Assembly: GCF_016862275.1 (NCBI RefSeq) | Contig: NZ_BOMQ01000084.1 | Span: forward strand, 22,389-86,388 | Direction of reading: 5' to 3' | Length of the DNA: 64,000 nucleotides | DNA from: Actinoplanes nipponensis | GTDB taxonomy: Bacteria > Actinomycetota > Actinomycetes > Mycobacteriales > Micromonosporaceae | Shown here: positions 24,717 through 33,350 of the stretch, piece by piece | Numbering within the stretch: position 1 is the stretch's first letter | How the letters are laid out: every line of letters starts with the position of its first letter | Position numbers and translations under genes: made by a program | Notes under the pieces: model-generated | The model's database searches: none | Told to the model about the DNA's origin: nothing | Seen by the model: only the letters and a program-made list of their open reading frames with translations

Positions 24717-25781
24717 ATGGCCAAGCAACGACCGGTCCCGCCCGGAGGCAGGAAGCCGGCGAACGCCCGGGAACGACAGGCCACCCCGGTACGTCCCCAG
24801 ACCGCGCCCGCGCCGCCGGGCCCCCGTCGGCCGACGGCCGGGGACCCGACGGACCCTCGCCCCATCGCGGCCCCCTTCATGCAGCCCGGGGCGGCCGGCT
24901 ACGAGGCGGCTCCCCCGCCCCACGCGCCGGTCACTGCGGCTCACGGGATGGCGACGGTTCCCGGCCGACAGCCGGAACCGGCCCATGACAACCCGGGCGC
25001 GCAGCCCGCCCGGGCCGCGCAGCCCTCCGTAGCCGCGCAGCCCTCCGTAGCCGCGCAGCCCTCCGTCGCCGCGCAGCCCTCCGTCGCCGCGCAACGGGAC
25101 ACCGCCGAGCAGCCCGAGGTTCCCGAGCAGCCCGGTGCCGTCGAGCCCGGTACCGTCGAGATATTCGCTGACGCCGGGCCGGACGCCGTCGAGGTGGACG
25201 CCGCGGAGCCCACCGCCGAGCTCACCGCGGAGCTGCCCGCCGAGCGGGACATCCCCAGCGCGGTCGGCCCGCCCCACGACCAGCCGTTCGTCCGGACCTC
25301 CGGCCGTCCGATGCCCGGCCCGCGCCGCCTGCCGTCCCCGGAGGACACGGCCGGCCCCGGCGGCCGCCGGCCGGAGACCGCCGGTGTCGCCAAGGTGCCG
25401 GTCCGCCCGCTGCTGCCCGGGCTGCAACTGCACCCCACCGTGCACGTCGACGACATGGCCGCCGCTGTCGCCTTCTACGAGAAGCTCGGCGGGGAGATCA
25501 ACCACGGCGACCGGCACGGCGACTGGGTGCTGATGCAGGTCGGCACCGCCCAGATCGGCCTGGTCACCCGCCCGCCGGACGCCTCGCGCGGGGAGAGCAC
25601 CGTCGAGCTCAACTTCACCGCCACGATGCCCCTGGAACGCCTCGAGCGGATGCTGCGCGAGCGGGGCGTCACCGTGGTCGGGATGGCCGCGGACCGGGAC
25701 CTCGGGGTGCGGCTGCACGTAGAGACCCCGGAGGGCATGCCGATCAAGATTCATCAGGTGGAGCCGGAGCTCCTGGTCTGA
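24717..25781 (+). CDS. VOC-domain protein with long disordered N-terminal half
   Basis: The 354-residue protein starts at ATG 24717 behind AGGAG. Residues 1-235 are low-complexity, Pro/Ala/Glu-rich and likely disordered, including four identical AAQPSV units and an acidic EPTAELTAELPAER stretch. The last 115 residues are one glyoxalase/bleomycin-resistance module: LQLHPTVHVDDMAAAVAFYEKLGGEI, WVLMQVGTAQIGLV, then a closing LHVETPEGMPIKIHQVEP. A single VOC module normally needs a partner, so dimerisation is expected. The tail may serve for localisation or phase separation; this is a guess. No operon partner on this strand. Confidence 0.8.
   Translation: MAKQRPVPPGGRKPANARERQATPVRPQTAPAPPGPRRPTAGDPTDPRPIAAPFMQPGAAGYEAAPPPHAPVTAAHGMATVPGRQPEPAHDNPGAQPARAAQPSVAAQPSVAAQPSVAAQPSVAAQRDTAEQPEVPEQPGAVEPGTVEIFADAGPDAVEVDAAEPTAELTAELPAERDIPSAVGPPHDQPFVRTSGRPMPGPRRLPSPEDTAGPGGRRPETAGVAKVPVRPLLPGLQLHPTVHVDDMAAAVAFYEKLGGEINHGDRHGDWVLMQVGTAQIGLVTRPPDASRGESTVELNFTATMPLERLERMLRERGVTVVGMAADRDLGVRLHVETPEGMPIKIHQVEPELLV
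25014..25085 (+). repeat. four tandem 18-bp coding repeats (AAQPSV)
   Basis: Units at 25014, 25032, 25050 and 25068 are identical except for one synonymous third base, and a partial fifth follows. They encode AAQPSV in the disordered arm of the VOC protein. Near-perfect DNA identity points to recent slippage expansion. Confidence 0.85.
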
Positions 25782-25794
25782 CGCGCGGCCGGGC

Positions 25795-26172
25795 TCAGCG
25801 AACCGCCGGAGCCGGCCCGCCGGACGGGGCTCCGGCGTCCGCCTGGGACAGAGCCCACCCGCAGATCGCCGCCAGCGGCTGCTCCAGCGTGCGGCCCAGC
25901 GGCGTGAGGGCGTACTCCACGTGCTGCGGCGGTTCCTGTTTCAGGACCCGCCGCTGCACCAGGCCGTCCGCCGCCATGGCGCGCAGCGTCTCGGTGAGCA
26001 CCTTCTGCGTGAGCCCCGGCAGCCGCCGGCGCAGCTCGGCCGGGCGTTGCGGCCCGGCCAGCAGCGCGTAGATCAACAGGACCCGCCACTTCGCCGCCAG
26101 CCGCTCGAGGGCCTGCCGGGTCGCGCAACTCTCCTGCAGCACGTCCGGGATCACCAGCGTCATCGTCCGCAC
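25795..26172 (-). CDS. HxlR family regulator
   Basis: The 125-residue protein has CATRQALERLAAKWRVLLIYALLAGPQRPAELRRRLPGLTQKVLTETLRAMAADGLVQRR, then the typical wing PPQHVEYALTPLG. A single Cys17 sits at the sensor position. Start is GTG 26172, with ATG 26163 as an alternative. It is divergent, 68 bp apart, from the alpha/beta hydrolase at 26241, which it probably represses. Confidence 0.92.
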   Translation of the reverse strand: MRTMTLVIPDVLQESCATRQALERLAAKWRVLLIYALLAGPQRPAELRRRLPGLTQKVLTETLRAMAADGLVQRRVLKQEPPQHVEYALTPLGRTLEQPLAAICGWALSQADAGAPSGGPAPAVR

Positions 26173-26240
26173 CCCCGAGCCGGATGGGCACCGCGAGGTG
26201 CCTTCTGGGCAACCACCCGCGCAGAGCCTAGCGTCGGGGC

Positions 26241-27143
26241 GTGGACGACATCCGTACCGAAGAAGTGACCTTCACCGCCGACGGCCTCACGCTGCGCGGC
26301 ACCCTGCGCGTGCCGGCCGGCGCGGACGGCAGCGCGGTGGCGCTGACCGGGCCCTTCACCGGCGTCCGGGAGCAGGTCACCGGCCTCTACGCCGACCGGC
26401 TGGCCCGCGCGGGGCTGATCACGCTGGCCTTCGACCACCGCGGTTTCGGCGCCAGCGAGGGCCGGCGCGGCCACGAGGACACCCAGGGGAAGCTGGCCGA
26501 CCTGCGGTCGGCGGTGACGCTGCTGCGCGACCGCTCCGAAGTGGATCCGGACCGGGTCGGCCTGGTCGGCATCTGCCTGGGCGGCGGGTACGCGGTCACC
26601 GCCGCCGCCACCGATCCCCGGGTCCGCGCGGTCGCCGGGATCGCCGGCGCCTACAACAGCCCGGCCTTCTTCGCCGGCGACCCGGCCGGCTACCGCGCCG
26701 CCCTGCGCGGCTTCATCGACTCCTACGACGACCACCTGCCGGCCGTGGCGCCGGACGGCGGCGCGGCCGCGATGGCCGGCGACGAGCCCTTCGCCTACTA
26801 CGGCACCGCCCGGTCCGCCGCCGCCACCTGGGAGAACAGGGTGACCCGGGGTTCGCTGCACGCGCTGCTGACCTTCGACGCACTCGGCCGGGCCGCCCTG
26901 CTCGCCGAGACGCCGCTGCTGATCGTGCACGGTCGCCGCGACGACTACTGCAGCCCCGAGCTGGCCACCCGGATGTACGACCGGACCCCGGGCGACAAGG
27001 AGATCGTCTGGCTGGACGCCGGCGAGCACATCGACCTGTACGACCAGGAGCCCTACGTCAGCCAGGCGGTGGCGGCGACGGCCGGCTTCCTGCGCCGAAC
27101 GCTGCGCGGTGCCGGCGTGACGGCACGGCCAGCCGCAGGATGA
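26241..27143 (+). CDS. dienelactone-hydrolase-like alpha/beta hydrolase
   Basis: The 300-residue protein opens with EEVTFTADGLTLRGTLRVPAG, followed by FDHRGFGASEG. The nucleophile elbow reads GICLGGGYA, that is, Cys replaces Ser, as in dienelactone hydrolases. Acid and base appear in HGRRDDYCSPE and GEHIDLYD. Function: hydrolysis of an ester or lactone, identity unknown. Its gene faces an HxlR regulator head-to-head. The last 86 bases overlap, antisense, the 3' end of the VanZ gene. Confidence 0.88.
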   Translation: MDDIRTEEVTFTADGLTLRGTLRVPAGADGSAVALTGPFTGVREQVTGLYADRLARAGLITLAFDHRGFGASEGRRGHEDTQGKLADLRSAVTLLRDRSEVDPDRVGLVGICLGGGYAVTAAATDPRVRAVAGIAGAYNSPAFFAGDPAGYRAALRGFIDSYDDHLPAVAPDGGAAAMAGDEPFAYYGTARSAAATWENRVTRGSLHALLTFDALGRAALLAETPLLIVHGRRDDYCSPELATRMYDRTPGDKEIVWLDAGEHIDLYDQEPYVSQAVAATAGFLRRTLRGAGVTARPAAG

Positions 27144-27519
27144 GCAGCCCGGCCAGCGCCCCGGCGGTGTTGGCGATCAGGTCGTTGACGTCGACGGTGC
27201 GGCGGCTGCCCAGCGTGATCCCCAGCACGAACTGGGTCGCCTCGATGGCCAGGCTCGCCGTGACGGCCACCCCCGCGAGCCGCCGGTACGCGTCCAGCCC
27301 CGGCCGCAGCAGCGGGAGCAGCACCCCCAGCGGCACGAACATGATCACGTTGAGCACGAAGCTGGGCGCGTCGACCTCGCCCGGGATCCAGCGCAGCACC
27401 GTCCACCACGGCTCGCCGGTCCAGTAGCCCGGCGGCCGTACCCGGATCGGGAAGATCGTGACGGCGACGACGCCGAGGGCGTACAGGACCAGGATCGTGA
27501 CCGTGAGCCGTCGCACCAT
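27058..27519 (-). CDS. VanZ-like membrane protein
   Basis: The 153-residue protein has four hydrophobic segments. Landmarks of VanZ domains are present: LNVIMFVPLGVLLPLL, ASLAIEATQFVLGI and RRTVDVNDLIANTAGALAGLLI. VanZ proteins alter sensitivity to glycopeptides or membrane lipids; physiological roles vary. The last 86 bases overlap the opposing hydrolase gene in antisense, so the two 3' ends are read on both strands. Confidence 0.88.
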   Translation of the reverse strand: MVRRLTVTILVLYALGVVAVTIFPIRVRPPGYWTGEPWWTVLRWIPGEVDAPSFVLNVIMFVPLGVLLPLLRPGLDAYRRLAGVAVTASLAIEATQFVLGITLGSRRTVDVNDLIANTAGALAGLLILRLAVPSRRHRAAFGAGSRPSPPPPG

Positions 27520-27549
27520 GATCTGTCAACGGTAGGCGACCGGCGGCGC

Positions 27550-27894
27550 TCAGGCCCCACGCGGCGCGTACATGATCACTGCCACCCCGGCCAGGCACAG
27601 CAGCGCGCCGGTCACGTCCCAGCGGTCCGGCCGGAAACCGTCGACCAGCATTCCCCAGGCGAGTGACCCGGCGACGAAGACGCCGCCGTACGCGGCGAGG
27701 ATCCGGCCGAAGTCGGCGTCGGGCTGCAGGGTGGCGACGAAGCCGTACGCGCCCAGAGCGAGCACGCCGGCGCCGGCGAACCACAGGCCGCGGTGCTCGC
27801 GCACCCCCTGCCACACCAGCCACGCCCCGCCGATCTCCGCGAGCGCGGCGAGCAGGAACAGGGCGACGGAACGCAGCACGGACATGTGCTGCAT
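27550..27894 (-). CDS. ynfA: YnfA family small multidrug-resistance-like protein
   Basis: The 114-residue protein has four transmembrane helices with the YnfA/UPF0060 signature AEIGGAWLVWQGVREHR..W.AGAGVLALGAYGFVATLQP and RILAAYGGVFVAGSLAWGMLVDGFRPDRWDV. YnfA is a small SMR-related efflux protein. ATG 27894 or ATG 27885 could start it; the latter has a GGA at better spacing. It lies 30 bp before VanZ on the same strand, forming a membrane-protein pair, and follows the STAS gene by 18 bp. Confidence 0.9.
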   Translation of the reverse strand: MQHMSVLRSVALFLLAALAEIGGAWLVWQGVREHRGLWFAGAGVLALGAYGFVATLQPDADFGRILAAYGGVFVAGSLAWGMLVDGFRPDRWDVTGALLCLAGVAVIMYAPRGA

Positions 27895-27912
27895 TCCAGC
27901 AGAGCGGCGGGA

Positions 27913-28269
27913 TCAGCTGGGGCGCAGGCCCACCGAGGTGCGCGGCGACGGCGGCTCGGCGCAGCCGAGCAGGCCGACCAGGCCGGAGATCCAGAGCTGC
28001 CGGTAGACCGTCGGGCTCGGGTGGCTCACCACGAGCTTGACGCCGCTGGCGGCGGCGGTGTGGAAGCAGGCCACCAGGATGCCGATGCCGATGCTGTCGA
28101 TCAGCATCACCCGTTGGAGGTCGAGATCGATCTTCCCGGGCGTGGAGGTGGTGAGCACGTCGTTGACCGCGTCGCGCATCACGTGCGCGTTGTCGAGGTC
28201 GATCTCGCCGCTGGGCGCGATCTCGACGGTGCCGTCGGCCAACTGGCGAGTGGTGATCGGCAGATACAC
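27913..28269 (-). CDS. STAS-domain anti-sigma factor antagonist
   Basis: The 118-residue single STAS domain has DGTVEIAPSGEIDLDNAHVM at the N-terminus and the phosphorylation loop LIDSIGIGILVACF, where the Ser following Asp is the target of an anti-sigma kinase. It should bind an HPK-like anti-sigma factor when unphosphorylated and release a SigB/F-type sigma factor. The cognate kinase is not adjacent. It is followed by ynfA after 18 bp. Confidence 0.9.
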   Translation of the reverse strand: MYLPITTRQLADGTVEIAPSGEIDLDNAHVMRDAVNDVLTTSTPGKIDLDLQRVMLIDSIGIGILVACFHTAAASGVKLVVSHPSPTVYRQLWISGLVGLLGCAEPPSPRTSVGLRPS

Positions 28270-28589
28270 AGCTGCCCTCTTCCTGGGCGTCGTGCGGGCG
28301 ACGCCACCTCCGCGCGGGGGTCTCTGCGCTGACCAGCTGCGCAGCTCGGCGCCTCACCCGGGCGCCGACCGGTTACCGCGTCCAACAACAGTCCGCTGGT
28401 CTGCAAGTTACGCCAGGTAGGCGCGGAACGCCAGAGTAGTTCATCCGGCTGGAATGTGCGGGATCGGTCACGCAACGGCGCGCGCGTCGGCAACCACCTG
28501 GCAGCAGTGATCCAACTCGGACCCGAGGTCATCAGTTGACCACCATCCGGCCGCTCGTGACGCGCGCCGCACCCGATCCGGGCGCGGCC
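28270..28589. other. 320-bp intergenic stretch
   Basis: Between the STAS start and the stop of the hypothetical protein at 28590. It holds the likely STAS promoter, but I see no convincing -35/-10 pair, hairpin or RNA gene. Base composition falls below that of the flanking genes near 28380-28450. Confidence 0.5.
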
Positions 28590-28961
28590 CTACTCGCCGG
28601 GGTCGTGGCGGGGGCGGTGGCGCGGCAGCTGCTCTATCCGGGGCGCGCCGGCGCCCTGACCGAGCAGGTCCCCGCGCGGCGGCACCCAGTCCCGCCAGGG
28701 CCCGAGACGCGGCGGCACCGCGGTGGCCGCCCCGTCGCCGGAGCCCTGCAGGGCGCGGAGATACTCCAGCACCCGGGCCGCGGAGATGCTGCCCTCCAGA
28801 GCCATGTGCAGCAGCGTGCGGGTGTCGTCGTCGGACAGGGGCTCCCGGCCGCGCAGCAACGCGACGAGCCCCGCCAGCATCTGGACGACCTCGCTCGCGT
28901 CCCGCTCGGCGTCCGGCAGGCTGCTCACCTCTGAACATCCCAGCGATCGATCATCTGTCAC
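28590..28961 (-). CDS. small hypothetical protein
   Basis: The 123-residue protein starts at GTG 28961 behind GAGGGGAAC. Codons are strongly G/C-ended. The sequence is helical in the middle (VVQMLAGLVALLRGREPLSDDDTRTLLHMALEGSISAARVLEYLRAL). It is charged, has no membrane segment or signal, and resembles no family I know. It may be a regulator or toxin-antitoxin-like small protein, but neighbours give no support. Confidence 0.6.
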   Translation of the reverse strand: MTDDRSLGCSEVSSLPDAERDASEVVQMLAGLVALLRGREPLSDDDTRTLLHMALEGSISAARVLEYLRALQGSGDGAATAVPPRLGPWRDWVPPRGDLLGQGAGAPRIEQLPRHRPRHDPGE

Positions 28962-29233
28962 GTTCCCCTCGCGCCACGTGCCGCGAGTCGCCGCCGGCGG
29001 CCCACGCACCGAGCGGTCCCCGCCGGAACACTCATACACGTGCCAACGCAGAAATGTATTCGGCTCGCTACACACCGTCCATCCGATGCGCGCGGCGGTT
29101 GTCCGAATCACGCTCGCTTGGAGGCGGAAGGGCATGATCGTCCCTTTTATGAGGGCAGGACGGCCCTGGATGAGGCGGCGCGCCCCGGGGTAGGACAGGA
29201 TCGATGGACGCAGGTACCCACCATGGAGGAGCC

Positions 29234-29524
29234 ATGACCGACGAGAACCGCCCGCCGCTGGAGGAGAGCCCGGAGGTGGCGGACGCCATCGAGGACGACG
29301 TGGCCGTGAGCGCCTTCGTCACCGGCGGCGGGCCGGACGCCGAGAACCCGGTGTTCCTGTCGCCGGGCGAGCAGCCGAGGCTGCGCACCGGGGCGGAACA
29401 GCCGTGGGAGCCGGTCGATTTGGCCGTGGCCAAGGGCTGGGACCCGACGCCGGAGAACATCGAGCGGGCCCGCCGGGAGCTGGAGCGCGACGGCGCCGCG
29501 GCCATCGAGCGCACCGTCCCCTGA
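29234..29524 (+). CDS. small acidic hypothetical protein
   Basis: The 96-residue protein starts at ATG 29234 behind GGAGG (29225-29229). It is rich in Glu, Asp and Pro, with an amphipathic end (GWDPTPENIERARRELERDGAAAIERTV). No signal or known domain. It lies opposite the molybdoenzyme, 29 bp away at the stop. Confidence 0.65.
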   Translation: MTDENRPPLEESPEVADAIEDDVAVSAFVTGGGPDAENPVFLSPGEQPRLRTGAEQPWEPVDLAVAKGWDPTPENIERARRELERDGAAAIERTVP

Positions 29525-29553
29525 CCCGGCGGCCCGCGCGGCGCGGCGCCGGC

Positions 29554-31047
29554 TCATTCCACCGTCGCGGTGACGGTGTGCCAGCCGGTCGCGCCGTCCG
29601 GGAACGGGGTGGCCCGCTGCTCGACCTGCACGGCGCCGGTGCCGTCGGTCGCCCGCACCGAGAGGGTGTGCAGGCCGGCGGTGGCGGCCCAGTCGTAGCG
29701 CCACTGCACCCAGGTGTCCGTGGACGGGGCCGGCAGCAGCTCGGCCTTGGCCCAGGCCCGGTCGTCCACGCGTACCTCGACCGAGGTGATGCCGCGGCCC
29801 TGCGCCCAGGCGACCCCGGCCACGGTGAGCCGGCCCGCCGCCAGCTTGGCGAACGGCGCCGGGCGGTCGATGCGCGACGCCGTCTTGACCGGGCCGCGGG
29901 CGCCCCAGCCCCGGCGCACCCAGTACGCGTCGAAGTCGGCGAAGGTGGTCAGCTCGATCTCCGTCAGCCACTTGCAGGCGCCGGCGTAGCCGTACAGGCC
30001 GGGGGTCAGCATCCGGACCGGGAAGCCGTGCACCAGCGGCAACGGCTCGCCGTTCATCCCGACGCAGAGCATCGCGTCGCGGCCGTCGAGCACCGTCGCC
30101 ACCGGCGTCCCGATGGTCATGCCCTCGACCGAGCGGGCCACCAGCTGGTCGGCGCCGGGGTCGACGCCGAGCTCCCGCAGCAGCGGGGCGAGCGGCACCC
30201 CGAGCCAGCGGGCCGTGCCGATGTACGGCCCACCCACCTCGTTGGACACGCAGTTGAGGGTGACGTCCCGCTCGATCAGCGGCCGGCGCAGCAGGTCGTC
30301 GAAGGAGAGTTCGACCTCCCGCCCGACCATGCCGTGGATCCGCAGCCGCCAGGCGCCGAGGTCGACGCTCGGCACGGTCAGCGCGGTGTCCACGCGGTAG
30401 AAATCGGCGTTGGGGGTCACGAAGCCGGGCGCGGTGCCGGCGGGCAGCGGCTTGGCCGGGTCGGCGGCCGCGGGCAGCGCGACCGCGTCGCGTGATCTGG
30501 TCGCCGCGCCGCCGCGCACCCGCTTGACCGCCTCGGCGGCGCCACCGGCGACGACGGCGCCCCCGGCCACCAGGGCCGCGGTGCGCAGGAAGGCGCGCCG
30601 GTCGAAGGCTGTGGCGGTGGGCCGGTAGGAGCGGCGGAGCAGGAACAACAGGGTGCCGCCGGCGATCGCGGCGCCCACGATGGACGGTACGACGTCGTAG
30701 GCGACGGCGGCCGGCCGCAGGGCCGCGGCGGCCGCACCGGCCAGGCCGAAGAGGGCGGCGCCGGCGACGGCGACCCAGCGACGCCGGACGCTGAGGATGC
30801 CGACGACGGCGGTGAACACGACCAGCGCCAGGCCGATCGTGGCGAGCAGGACGGGCTTGTCGTTCGTGCCCAGGGTCCGTACCGCGAACTCCTTGAGCGG
30901 GGCCGGCGCCGCGTCGATCACCGCGCCCCCGACGGCGATCAGGGGCCCGGCCTGGGGCCGGGTCGCGGCCGCGAGCACCTCCGCGAGGGCGACCCCGAAG
31001 GCGGCCGAGAGCACACCGATGAGGGCGGGCGGGACGATTCGACGCAT
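29554..31047 (-). CDS. sulfite-oxidase-like molybdopterin oxidoreductase with membrane anchor
   Basis: The 497-residue protein starts at ATG 31047 behind GGAGAG. About five hydrophobic helices in residues 1-150 are followed by a Tat-like RRAFLRTAALVAGG. The SUOX-fold domain starts near 200: FYRVDTALTVPSVDL, Cys ligand of molybdenum in LNCVSNEVGG, then GYAGACKWLTEIEL, and an Ig-like dimerisation domain to the C-terminus. It should be outside the membrane, anchored by its own helices. It follows the fasciclin gene by 71 bp in the SigK-type cluster; in Mycobacterium the SigK regulon also includes a fasciclin pair and membrane oxidoreductases. Substrate not known. Confidence 0.88.
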   Translation of the reverse strand: MRRIVPPALIGVLSAAFGVALAEVLAAATRPQAGPLIAVGGAVIDAAPAPLKEFAVRTLGTNDKPVLLATIGLALVVFTAVVGILSVRRRWVAVAGAALFGLAGAAAAALRPAAVAYDVVPSIVGAAIAGGTLLFLLRRSYRPTATAFDRRAFLRTAALVAGGAVVAGGAAEAVKRVRGGAATRSRDAVALPAAADPAKPLPAGTAPGFVTPNADFYRVDTALTVPSVDLGAWRLRIHGMVGREVELSFDDLLRRPLIERDVTLNCVSNEVGGPYIGTARWLGVPLAPLLRELGVDPGADQLVARSVEGMTIGTPVATVLDGRDAMLCVGMNGEPLPLVHGFPVRMLTPGLYGYAGACKWLTEIELTTFADFDAYWVRRGWGARGPVKTASRIDRPAPFAKLAAGRLTVAGVAWAQGRGITSVEVRVDDRAWAKAELLPAPSTDTWVQWRYDWAATAGLHTLSVRATDGTGAVQVEQRATPFPDGATGWHTVTATVE

Positions 31048-31118
31048 GACGGCTCTCCTTCTCCCTGCCCGGGCGCCGGCCGTGGGCATCGCCACGGCCG
31101 GCGCATTCCCGCTGGTGA

Positions 31119-31751
31119 TCAGCTCTTCGGCATGAGCACCGAGTCGATGATGTACACCGTGGCGTTGGCGGTCTGGACGTTGCCGCAGATGACCGAGGCC
31201 TCGTTGACCTTGAAGTCGCTGCCGCTGCCCTCGACCGTGACCTCGTCACCCTGGATGGTCTTGTGGGTGCCGGCCAGCTCCGCCGGGGTGAGCTTCCCCT
31301 CGACCACGTGGTAGGTCAGGATGCTGGTCAGGGTCTTCTTGTCGGCCAGCACGGCCTTGAGGTCGGCCGCCGGGATCTTGGCGAACGCGTCGTTGGTCGG
31401 CGCGAACACGGTCAGCGCGGGCGCGGTGTTCAGCGTGTCGACCAGGCCGGCCTGCTTGACCGCGGTGACCAGCGTGGACAGCAGCGGGTTGCCGGAGGCG
31501 GCGGTCGCGACGGGCTGCTTGCTCATGGCGTCGAAGCTGCCCGGGTCGGCCGAGTCGGTCGGCACGGCGGCACAGCCGGCGCCGAAGTTGGCCATCGCGT
31601 CGGTGGCGGCCATGGATGGCGCGGCCGAGGTCGTGGTGGCGGCCGGGGCGGCGGTGCCGGCGTCGGAGTCGGTGTCGTCGCCGCCGCACGCCGCCAGGGA
31701 GGCGGAGAAGATGAGAGCGGCGGCGACTGCGGTGAGCTTGGTGGCGCGCAT
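31119..31751 (-). CDS. fasciclin (FAS1) domain lipoprotein, SigK-regulon type
   Basis: The 210-residue protein starts at ATG 31751 (AAGGGG upstream). A lipoprotein signal ends in LAAC, then a Gly/Asp and Thr/Ala/Ser-rich linker. One FAS1 domain follows at about residues 70-208: LVDTLNTAPALTVFAPTNDAFAKIP, LTSILTYHVVEGKL and VQTANATVYIIDSVLMP. It is an equivalent of the mycobacterial secreted proteins MPT70/MPT83 by family and regulatory context, not by demonstrated function. A SigK-like promoter lies upstream (31787-31814). Confidence 0.92.
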   Translation of the reverse strand: MRATKLTAVAAALIFSASLAACGGDDTDSDAGTAAPAATTTSAAPSMAATDAMANFGAGCAAVPTDSADPGSFDAMSKQPVATAASGNPLLSTLVTAVKQAGLVDTLNTAPALTVFAPTNDAFAKIPAADLKAVLADKKTLTSILTYHVVEGKLTPAELAGTHKTIQGDEVTVEGSGSDFKVNEASVICGNVQTANATVYIIDSVLMPKS

Positions 31752-31786
31752 GGTGAAAACCCCTTCGGATGTGGATGTCACTGCGA

Positions 31787-31814
31787 ATTCAGAACGAACT
31801 GCTCGAATGGATGC
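31787..31814 (-). promoter_or_regulatory. SigK-like promoter of the fasciclin gene
   Basis: On the minus strand GCATCC (-35-like) and CTGAAT (-10-like) are 16 bp apart, 36 bp before the ATG at 31751. They resemble the reported mycobacterial SigK box (CCATCC then CCGAAT) and the element before sigK in this window. Confidence 0.45.
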
Positions 31815-31935
31815 GCGCGATGGCGCTTGTCACTGGGCCGGGCCGGATCGGCGGCGGCCGACAGCGCTGGAGCGGCTTACGCCCCTTTTTTTTATCTCTG
31901 CATGGGATTCGGAGCGGTATGCCCCACGGATGGGT

Positions 31936-32694
31936 CTAGATGAGCGGAACCTTCGCCACGATCTGATCGGGCGTGGGCTGGGCCGAGCCGGCGGCGGGCT
32001 CCACCGACACGGCGAAGACGTCGTTGCCGGGCACGCCGTTGACGATCTGCGCCGCCGAGGCCTCCCCGGCCGGCAGCAGACCGGCGCTGACCGGAGCGGC
32101 GCCGTCGCGGATCGTCCACAGCTGGAAGGCCCGGTCGGCGGCGGGCGCCCGCTCGGCGCGCAGCGACACCACGCTGGCCGCCTGCAGGGCGGACGACGCC
32201 ACGGTGACCCGGCCCCCGCCGGTCATCGGCGCGGTCCGGACCACCAGGTCGGGAGCGGCCAGGATGGCCTGGGTACGGGCCTCGCGCAGCTGGGCGGCGG
32301 CGACAGCGGTGTTCTTCTCGCGTACCCGCTGCTCCTGCACCGCCCACGTGGCCGCACCCGCCCCGGCGGCCAGGACGCCCGCCGCGGCCGCGCCCGCCGT
32401 GAACCGGCGCCAGCGCGACACCGCCGCCCGGGCATCCGGCCCCGGCCGGGCCGACTCGGCCGGCGGCAGCTGCCGGGTCCGGCCGATCGCGGCCAGCACG
32501 TCCGTGCGCAGCTTCGGCGGCGGCACCGACCAGGTGCTGTCGGCGAGCCGCGACGCGGTCTCGCGCAGCTCGTCGACCTCCACCCGGCACCCCTCGCACG
32601 CCACGATGTGACGTTCGAAGGCGGCCCGCTCGAGGTCGTCCACCGCGTCCAGCGCGTACGCGCCGACCAGGGCGTGAATATCCGTCGTGGTCAT
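31936..32694 (-). CDS. rskA: RskA-type anti-sigma-K factor
   Basis: The 252-residue protein has an N-terminal zinc-binding anti-sigma domain with H-x3-C-x2-C (HIVACEGC, about residues 29-36). One transmembrane helix follows near residue 95-115 (FTAGAAAAGVLAAGAGAATWAV), and the extracytoplasmic RskA domain follows to the end (AFQLWTIRDGAAPVSAGLLPAGEASAAQIVNGVPG...FAVSVEPAAGS). It should hold SigK inactive at the membrane until proteolysis releases it. Its start overlaps the sigK stop by 4 bases. Confidence 0.94.
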   Translation of the reverse strand: MTTTDIHALVGAYALDAVDDLERAAFERHIVACEGCRVEVDELRETASRLADSTWSVPPPKLRTDVLAAIGRTRQLPPAESARPGPDARAAVSRWRRFTAGAAAAGVLAAGAGAATWAVQEQRVREKNTAVAAAQLREARTQAILAAPDLVVRTAPMTGGGRVTVASSALQAASVVSLRAERAPAADRAFQLWTIRDGAAPVSAGLLPAGEASAAQIVNGVPGNDVFAVSVEPAAGSAQPTPDQIVAKVPLI

Positions 32695-33311
32695 GCCGGC
32701 ACCTCCACACCCAGGCAGTCGCGCAGGCGGATCAGGCCGTCGCGCATCCGGGTCTTGACCGTGGGCAGGGGGGTCTTAAGCAGCTCGGCCACCTCGCGGT
32801 ACGAGTGGCCCTGGTAGTACGCCAGCGTCACCGCCTGGCGCTGGAGCTCGGTGAGGTCGTCGAGGCAGTGCCGCACCTGCTGACGCTCCAGCCGGCCGGC
32901 CACCTCGTCGACGACCTCGTCGTACGGGGTCTCCACCGAGGCGATGCCGACCTTCATGGTGCGATCGGCGGCCGCCTGCTCGGCGCGGACCCGGTCCACC
33001 GCGCGGCGGTGGGCGATGGTGAAGATCCAGGAGGTCGCGCTGCCGCGGGCGGCGTCGAAGCGGGCCGCGCTGCGCCACACCTCCACCAGCACCTCCTGGG
33101 CCACCTCCTCGGCCTGGGCCGGGTCGCGCAGCACCCGCCGGATCAGGCCGTAGACGCGGGGCGCGACCAGGTCGTAGAGGCGGGCGAACGCCGGCTCCTC
33201 GCCGCGCGCCACCGCCCGTACCAGCTCGCCCATGTCGGTGACCGGCCCGGCCACCGGGTCGGGCACGGCCGACAGATGGTCGGGCCGGCGGGCCGCGCCG
33301 CGCTCAGTCAT
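32691..33311 (-). CDS. sigK: ECF RNA polymerase sigma factor SigK
   Basis: The 206-residue sigma factor starts at ATG 33311: GGAGAGG lies 8 bases upstream, and the promoter-like -10 at 33351 leaves too short a leader for the alternative ATG at 33335. Region 2 (AFARLYDLVAPRVYGLIRRVLRDPAQAEEVAQEVLVEVWRSA) and region 4 (LTELQRQAVTLAYYQGHSYREVAELLKTPLPTVKTRMRDGLIRLR) are complete and match the SigK group. Its stop overlaps the rskA start by 4 bases, giving coupled sigma/anti-sigma production. A SigK-like promoter in front suggests autoregulation. Confidence 0.94.
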   Translation of the reverse strand: MTERGAARRPDHLSAVPDPVAGPVTDMGELVRAVARGEEPAFARLYDLVAPRVYGLIRRVLRDPAQAEEVAQEVLVEVWRSAARFDAARGSATSWIFTIAHRRAVDRVRAEQAAADRTMKVGIASVETPYDEVVDEVAGRLERQQVRHCLDDLTELQRQAVTLAYYQGHSYREVAELLKTPLPTVKTRMRDGLIRLRDCLGVEVPA

Positions 33312-33350
33312 GGGGTCAGCCTCTCCATCGCTCATGCCGTGTCAACTCTC

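Noticed and set aside
25014..25085. Possible CRISPR-like array
   Set aside because: Units are contiguous 18-mers without spacers and lie inside a coding frame.
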